NCBI RefSeq assembly: GCF_963259705.1
Contig: NC_081849.1
Coordinates: 54,160,093-54,224,092 of the forward strand
Origin: Myotis daubentonii
Lineage: Eukaryota > Chordata > Mammalia > Chiroptera > Vespertilionidae
Direction: 5' to 3'
DNA length: 64,000 bases
Positions 57,881 to 64,000 of this stretch are shown here, one piece after another; position 1 is the stretch's first letter, and each line of letters starts with the position of its first letter. The notes under the pieces are model-generated. The model saw nothing but the letters and a program-made list of their open reading frames with translations. It made no database searches and was not told where the DNA came from. The position numbers and the translations under genes are program-made.

Positions 57881-59110
57881 CTTTTTTTTCACTAGTACAT
57901 TAACATCTACACTTAAACCCTTTATTAAAAATCAAGGGCTTCAAAAATCATCCAAAATTTTAAAAAATTTAAAAACAAAAGTATCAACTGCTTAGCAAGA
58001 ACACATTTGCATCTTAAAACAAGATACATCTATAAACCAGGTGAAATAGTACAAACCAGAGAAAATGTGTTCCAATTACTTTCAAAGATTAAGCCCAAGC
58101 TTAACAGAAAATCATTAAGATACATTTATCAGAGCTTAAAGAACCAACGACTTATTGGTGAATGAGTGATCAGTCATCTTCTTGTCATTATCTGAACACA
58201 GTAGATACCAAGCAATCCACTCAGCTCTGAGTCAGGATTTTTCAGCTTTGTCTTTGTACTCAAGAAGCAAGAAGAGTCTCTCATTGACATCATCTCCCTC
58301 CCTTTTAAAAAAAACATGAACCAAAGAGGCAGACTAAAGTGCAGTCTAGAGAAAAACATTCACAAAATGTGCAACTGGCTTAAATATAAAACGGAATGAA
58401 TTTCCAAAATGATTTAACCATTGAACTATGGAGGGAGGTGGCACTGAGTTTAGAAAATCAGATAGTCCTTTTCACCCGTGATGCAGAGTAAACACTTTGA
58501 AATAGACCTCTGAATTCTCATCTCTAGCCATGACACCAATAACAGTTCTGATTCCTTCCATGGTTTTCTTTGAATTCATGCCCAAGTAGCTGTAAATCAC
58601 TGTGAAGCCATAGTGGGAAGGTAATCACAGTGTTTGTCTTAGCAAGAGATTTTTTGCCCTCCTAGTTTCGATGTTGTCTCTATTAATTTTTTACAGACCT
58701 TCTGTTTAACCACCACACCCTGCCTCATATGCCAAGTGTGCTGGCTGCTTGATGAACCAGTATATATAATCCTTTTGGGTTCAGGAATCTTGGAAAACTC
58801 TGGGCATTTATTATTAAGGGGAGGCCCAACAGACTTTTGTTTTATTATTTGTTAGCTAAAATCAATACATTCTATCATTAAAATATCTGCAAAACCTTAG
58901 ATGCCTGTGCCTAGCAGGCAAAACCATCAGAGAGTCTACAGTCTTCCCTAGCAGTGGTAAAATCTCATTCTTATTTTTAATTAACATAAAATGTGCATTG
59001 AAATCAGGGGCTGCAAGACCCAAAGGAATCCACTCTAAAGCCTTCAGCAGCATGTGGTACACTCCCCTTCTCATGTCTGCATCCTTCAGTGCTTATTTGA
59101 TATTCCTTTG
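57881..59110 (-). pseudogene. Probable processed pseudogene, parent not identified
   Basis: Read on the minus strand, the segment starts near 59110 with about 75 protein-like codons (ALKDADMRRGVYHMLLKALE then WIPLGLAAPDF, ending FNDRMY at about 58862). It continues through further protein-like pieces broken by stops and frameshifts (around 58780, 58600 and 58520), then UTR-like sequence, an AATAAA at 57921-57926 and an A-tract at 57882-57889. No introns, a poly-A signal about 30 bases before an A-tract, and broken frames fit a retrocopy. I do not recognise the parent protein. A clear target duplication was not found. Alternatively it is unique intron with chance frames. Confidence 0.4.
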
Positions 59111-61442
59111 AAATTCATTTGTCTTGGGCCAAAATAACTCTTGAAAGTGAAAGGAGCTTATACAAATAGAATAGTTTTTTCAAGAATCTCTTTATGTTTT
59201 CTACTTATTTTTTCCAAACTGTCAAAAAGTTTGAGTATGTGTATTTTATCTTTTCCTCTATCCATGATTTCTTAAACCTAAGACAATGAACCAATAAATT
59301 GGCTAAGAAAATAGCATGCAGCTGAATCAAGTCGAGGAATGCCAAGGACTCACTCAAGTATTCCTTAAAATTGCCCCCATTTTATATTTTTTCACCCCAT
59401 TTCTCTAAGCCTAATCAAGATTCATTAATATTCAAAATGCCTGGCTCAAAGCCTGGAGTGAAAACAGATGTTATATATGTTACAGAGATAATATAGGGAC
59501 AATGTTATAATTTATTTGCCAGTTTTAAACATATAAATTATTCCTTCAACGCATGTAGAAAGACTCGTTATAAGTCAGTGACACGTTAGCATCATGGGTA
59601 CCATTAAAGCATATTCAGTTTTTTAACAAAATTAAATGGTCTCTGCCCATGTTTTCCATAGGTGTGAGAATGTTTCCATAGGTTTGAAAAAAAAAGAATA
59701 ACCAACAATGAGAGGAAACCATACATATTTACTGTTTGCTTTCTAACATACTTGCCGATTGCTGTATTATATCTGCTGAGGGTGCAAAAGGACCACATCC
59801 TTGCACAAAGAACTTCTAATAAAATCTATCAAAGATCAGCAACCCGAGAGAACAAAATACAAATCACCATAAAACCTTGAGACCTGTAAAATAAATCGCT
59901 TAATCTTTCAGAAACTTAGGTCTTCTCAGAGACTTCTGAGTAAATTATCCTTAAATTCCACCCCAGCTCTGGATTGTGCTGTAACGTTTTCTCCACTTAT
60001 TCCAGCCCAGGGATTTATGGATTCTCTGAACTCAAAAGTTTTGGACCCTCAGCTGACAGTGTTCTGTTATGTGTCATCTCTTATACTGTGATCTAATATA
60101 CTGTATGCTGATGTGCTATTTCCACAATCATTAACAAATAGTTCTTGTGAATCAACTAGTTGAGGTGTACAGAATACTATTTAATGTGGTTGCTAAATGT
60201 CTAAATATTGTCTTGGGTAAATAAAACACATCAACAAAGGAAACATAATGAAAATTTAAGCAACATATGATTGATGACACATGAATTGTTTAAAAAGTTA
60301 TTATAAGGAAAATTCAGACAAGGAATAAATTGAACAACCTTGACTAATTTTGAACTCGCTATATACTAAGCTCTATTTTAAGCCCTGGAAAACTAAAAAT
60401 TTATTAAACTATGATGCCTGCTCATGGAAAGCACTCGATAACCTCAGCTAGTCTATACAGAAGACAAGGCTGCAGGGTGTCTGCACCATTCGTTCAGAAT
60501 ATTTAAGACCCTGCTTGGTGCAAATCTCTGTTCAAGCTGCATATGAGCAATGTGAAATGGATCTTTATATTCCCCATAGGGTCTTGTACATAGTAGGTAA
60601 TCAATGGATACCTCTTTAATGATAGATTCTCTTTACCACATGAATTTATACTCCAAATACCATACTATAGTCAGATCAGCCTGAGATTAAAAAAAAAATC
60701 TGCTGGCATGATTTACACACCACCTGAGTGTCAGAGCTACTGTACTTTCTGACTTATCAATGTCATGATTTGGCCTTGTAAGTGAGTTATGATGAGTTGA
60801 ATCACTTATGAGTCAGATTTGAGTCTATGACCATAACTCACAGCTAGAATGGAAGGAACCAGAAGGAGACTCTTGTCTATTTCAACTGCTGTCTCCTTTG
60901 GTCTATATTTTAGTCTGTATCTGACATATTGTTAAAAATGAAACACAGTAAGACCTTGACAGACACAGATAAAGTAGCTTTGATTATGGAATATTAAATG
61001 CCTAAAAGAATCAGTACTTGGAGGTTGCAAAAAATGGTCTTTTCCTTAACGGTGGGGAAATAAACACTTAGATTTAGATGATAAATCCTAACAGGGAAGC
61101 CACAGAAAGCACAAGTTTGTCAAGAAATGTCACGGTTCCTGCTAGTTAAAGCCCGATCCCTTTCCACGTGAGATGAAAGCTAATGGTACTCTGGCTTCCA
61201 ACAGGATCCACACAAATGTGCCTTCCTACCTGGATATGACTTCATGCAGCCAGGGTTGCTGGCCGCAAACTCTTAAAAAGTCAGATAAAATACATGTGCC
61301 GTCTACAAACTTCTTTAATGCCACTGTACTTAAGAGTGCTGTGAATTTTTAGTCCAATTTAGTTTTACAATCTGATTCTATTGAAAACACAAATAATTGA
61401 GTGAGCACTATTTACAAAATTGAGGGGTCTGTTATATGCATT
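59111..61442. other. Intron 1 sequence, mostly unique
   Basis: 60340-60640 contains L2/MIR-like tail wording (GCTCTATTTTAAGCCCTGG, then TCTTGTACATAGTAGGTAATC). No coding signal. Confidence 0.45.
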
Positions 61443-61458
61443 AAAGAAGTAGTTTGAG

Positions 61459-61675
61459 CCGAAACCGGTTTGGCTCAGTGGATAGAGCGTTGGCCTGCGG
61501 ACTGAAAGGTCCCAGGTTCGATTCCGGTCAAGGGCATATACCTGGGTTGCGGGCATATCCCCAGTAGGAGATGTGCAGGAGGCAGCTGATCGATGTTTCT
61601 CTCTCATCGATGTTTCTAACTCTCTATCTCTCTCCCTTCCTCTCTGTAAAAAATCAATAAAATATATTTTAAAAA
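61459..61675 (+). mobile_element. Ves SINE with 16-bp target duplication
   Basis: A young copy: CCGAAACCGGTTTGGCTCAG head, GGTTCGATTCCGGTCAAGG, CTCATCGATGTTTCTAAC, and AAAAAATCAATAAAAT tail. A perfect duplication AAAGAAGTAGTTTGAG lies at 61443-61458 and 61676-61691. It is nearly the same subfamily as 10030-10243. Confidence 0.96.
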
Positions 61676-61766
61676 AAAGAAGTAGTTTGAGTGATGGGCA
61701 CATAGTCCAATATACAGATCTTGTATCGTAGAAATGTACACTTGAAACCTATATGATCCCTTAACC

Positions 61767-61963
61767 CAGTGGTCGGCAAACTGCGGCTTGCGAGCCATAT
61801 GCGGCTCTTTGGCCCCTTGAGTGTGGCTCTTTCTTCCACAAAATACCGACTTCTGCGCATGGGCCACAAAGTTTCAATCGCACTGTACATGCACGCCCGC
61901 ACGTGGTATTTTGTGGAAGAGCCACACTCAATGGGCCAAAGAGCCGCAGTTTGCCGACCACTA
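61767..61963. mobile_element. Non-autonomous hAT foldback element, 197 bp
   Basis: Termini CAGTGGTCGGCAAACTGCGG and CCGCAGTTTGCCGACCACTA. A perfect 8-bp duplication CCTTAACC lies at 61759-61766 and 61964-61971. Beyond the termini, GAGTGTGGCTCTT...CCACAAAATACC pairs with GGTATTTTGTGGAAGAGCCACACTC, so most of the element could fold into one long hairpin. Confidence 0.95.
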
Positions 61964-62006
61964 CCTTAACCAATGACATCTCAATAAATTTAATAATTAA
62001 AAAATC

Positions 62007-62182
62007 AGTGGTTTCAAAACTTTACCTAGTATCAGCAACCCATGGGAGCTTGTAAAAAAGTATTGCTTGGCTCTACTCAGGAGCTTCTGATTCAGTAGGT
62101 CTGGGGTGAGACTGAGAAGTTGCATTTCTAGCATGTTCCCAGGTGATGCTGATGGGCCATGGGAAAAGCCTTGAGAACCAGT
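62007..62182 (+). mobile_element. MER5A element, nearly complete
   Basis: CAGTGGTTTCAAAACTTTACC at the left, GAGCTTCTGATTCAGTAGGT, GGGGTGAGACTGAGAAGTTG, TTCCCAGGTGATGCTGATG, and GCCTTGAGAACCAGTG at the right. Confidence 0.88.
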
Positions 62183-64000
62183 GCATCACGGATAAATGAA
62201 ATGCATCTTACATTTTAAAAAGAGGGAAAGAAAGAAAACGTTGATGGAGTTATTGTTCATGGCTTTCTAATTTCAAATACATGTACTTCCTGTAATTTAT
62301 CTGCCTGAAAGACCATTTGGGGAACCTGAAATTAATTCCCAGTGTCTCTGATTTTGTTTCATCTGCTCATTAAGGCTTATGTCTCAGAGAGCAAATTCAG
62401 CAATGGACAGTGTAAGCCTTCATCTACAAAAACATGCAGCAAAAAATTTACCTGCAAGTCCCAAGGGGGTGGAGGCCAGAATTATTGGAGGGTAAAATCC
62501 GGAAGAGATATTCTCTGCTGAATTCTCATATGCAGTATTAAAAAGCACTTCTTGAGTTCTAATGAAGAGAGAATCTGTATGCTGACCTACTTCTCAAGAA
62601 AGCACGATTGATCAAGTTTGCAAACTGCTCTGAGGAGGATAACTGCTTTATCATTTCACCCAAGAAGCCAAAAAAATTGATTGCATTATTAAATTTCTAT
62701 TTTTTACATTCCCCTACTTACAGACTATTCTCTGCTTTAGAACAGCACATTATTATGCAAGTTATATCAAAAAAATAAAGAGAGGGAAATATATAGTTGA
62801 GTAAGTTTTAAGATCTAATTACCTAATATTTGCTATTCAAATAATAATCATGATTGTTACTATATTTGATAAGATAATGTACTTATTAAATGGTTTGAGG
62901 AGACCATCTTAAGTGGTCTTAAGATGTAACTATTAAATAATGTGTACAAAAATTTTTAATTCAGCAAACAAATTTACTTCCTTTGTAGAAAAAGCTTTAG
63001 GAATACTCCCAATACTGTCTTCTTTATTCTTCAGGGAACTGCTAAAAATCTTGGTAAATTAAAGAATATAAATCAATCAAATAAGCAAACGTACTCTATG
63101 TATTCAGCTAAATATACAGGCAAAGAGCTTCTGATAATTTTGTGCCTCAGTCATTTCAAACTACGGGTTTTGTCCTCCACTCCATGTGCTACAAATGAAG
63201 GGACAGAAGGTGTCTACCCTTGAGCCACACAGCCCAGAGTTCAAATCTGGTTCCTTCTGATTGGTTGTGTCAATGTCCCCATGTACATATGACATTCCTG
63301 GGACCTAGTGAAGATTCTGAAATGCTGCTTAAATCTTAAATCTGGCATTTATTTGCTTATAAAACTACTTAATCTCTCCATCGTTATGTTCCTCTTCCTT
63401 TATATATAAATAAATTCACACTTGCACTTTCAAGTTTTAGCATCATCAATTTTCTCATGAGGAAGCTACTAGATAAGATGGGTATTAAGATTATGTGGAA
63501 TAATAAACATTAAGCTATAACATGTAGTGCAATGCAGGCACTCATCATGGTAATTACTGGTAAGGAAAGAAGTGCTAGCCAGTTATATCCCAGTGAGAAC
63601 TGGGGGAAATCTGTAACTCCAGGGACAAAGGACAACTCAGTTGTGCTCTAGTTTCATTCTATGGGTAAAGACTTTGAGCAAGAGAAATGTGGTCAGACTA
63701 ACTGATATGTGAATATCCCAGTTGAGATAAGAACTGTCATTTACCATCTTTGTATTCACATCAATAAAAGCTGCAAGACTATTAGATGCTCAGTAATTTT
63801 ATTCAAAATTTCCTTATTTTAGTCGTCAGAAAGGGCCAATTTTTAAATACTTTAGCCTAACAAACAATAAAAATAAATAAAAATGCTCAGCTGAAACTTT
63901 CTTCACAGCTAAGAAGTCAGCAAATGAAATGTTCAAAATACCCCTCATGCAATATACCACATAAATATGGATCTGAAAACTACAGAATTTGTGTCTATGG
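62183..64000. other. Intron 1 sequence to window end, no gene recognised
   Basis: Unassigned. 63190-63400 is weakly MIR-like (CAGAGTTCAAATCTGGTTCC). No exon of THSD7A is visible before the window ends. Confidence 0.45.

Noticed and set aside
61365..61703. 112-codon minus-strand frame
   Set aside because: It reads the Ves SINE backwards; a similar peptide appears from the Ves at 10030-10243, confirming repeat origin.

Overview
This is a 64 kb piece of mammalian nuclear DNA, almost certainly from a vespertilionid (vesper) bat. The evidence is the repeat content: several Ves-type tRNA-derived SINEs, at least seven HeliBat-type Helitrons (CTAG 3' end, A^T insertion sites, the CACTGACCACCAGGGGGCAG inverted motif), SPIN-like and other short hAT elements with 8-bp target duplications, and G-rich bat-type L1 3' ends, all on an older eutherian background (MIR, L2, MER5A, MaLR). 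I cannot name the genus.

Only one real coding segment is visible: a single 832-bp internal exon on the minus strand (15672-16503), bounded by good splice sites. It encodes thrombospondin type-1 repeats that I recognise as the N-terminal ectodomain part of THSD7A. By the family's gene structure this is the second exon. The rest is therefore inferred to be THSD7A intron 2 (1-15671) and intron 1 (16504-64000). No promoter, other exon, tRNA/rRNA gene or CRISPR-like array was found. The many other short open frames are in repeats or AT-rich intron, or are antisense to the exon.

Layout: 1-15671 holds a truncated Helitron, a Helitron carrying a 47-bp minisatellite, a solo endogenous-retrovirus LTR with a 6-bp target duplication, a small Helitron, Ves SINEs, and a large composite Helitron (11614-13543) that was itself invaded by an ERV. 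That ERV now consists of one LTR, a Lys3-type primer binding site, a short leader and the tail of the second LTR. A SPIN-like hAT follows. 15672-16503 is the exon. 16504-33000 holds a Helitron 0.5 kb from the exon, another with an octamer-bearing hairpin, two Ves SINEs, a second SPIN copy, old L1 fragments, microsatellites, and a second copy of the same composite Helitron (31827-32717). 33000-64000 is mostly unique intron with scattered SINEs, MER5A, an L1 3' end fused to a 20-bp VNTR, two hAT foldback elements, a MaLR LTR, a Helitron with a perfect 26-bp-arm palindrome, a mariner-like foldback element and a probable processed pseudogene.

The most interesting signals are: (i) the same two-unit Helitron junction at two loci, which suggests a composite element mobilised as a unit after its inner terminator lost the final G; (ii) inverted pairs of CTCF-like motifs, octamer motifs and YY1-like motifs carried by these Helitrons, which would spread regulatory sites through a gene intron; (iii) the nested ERV, whose age relative to the Helitron can be read directly.
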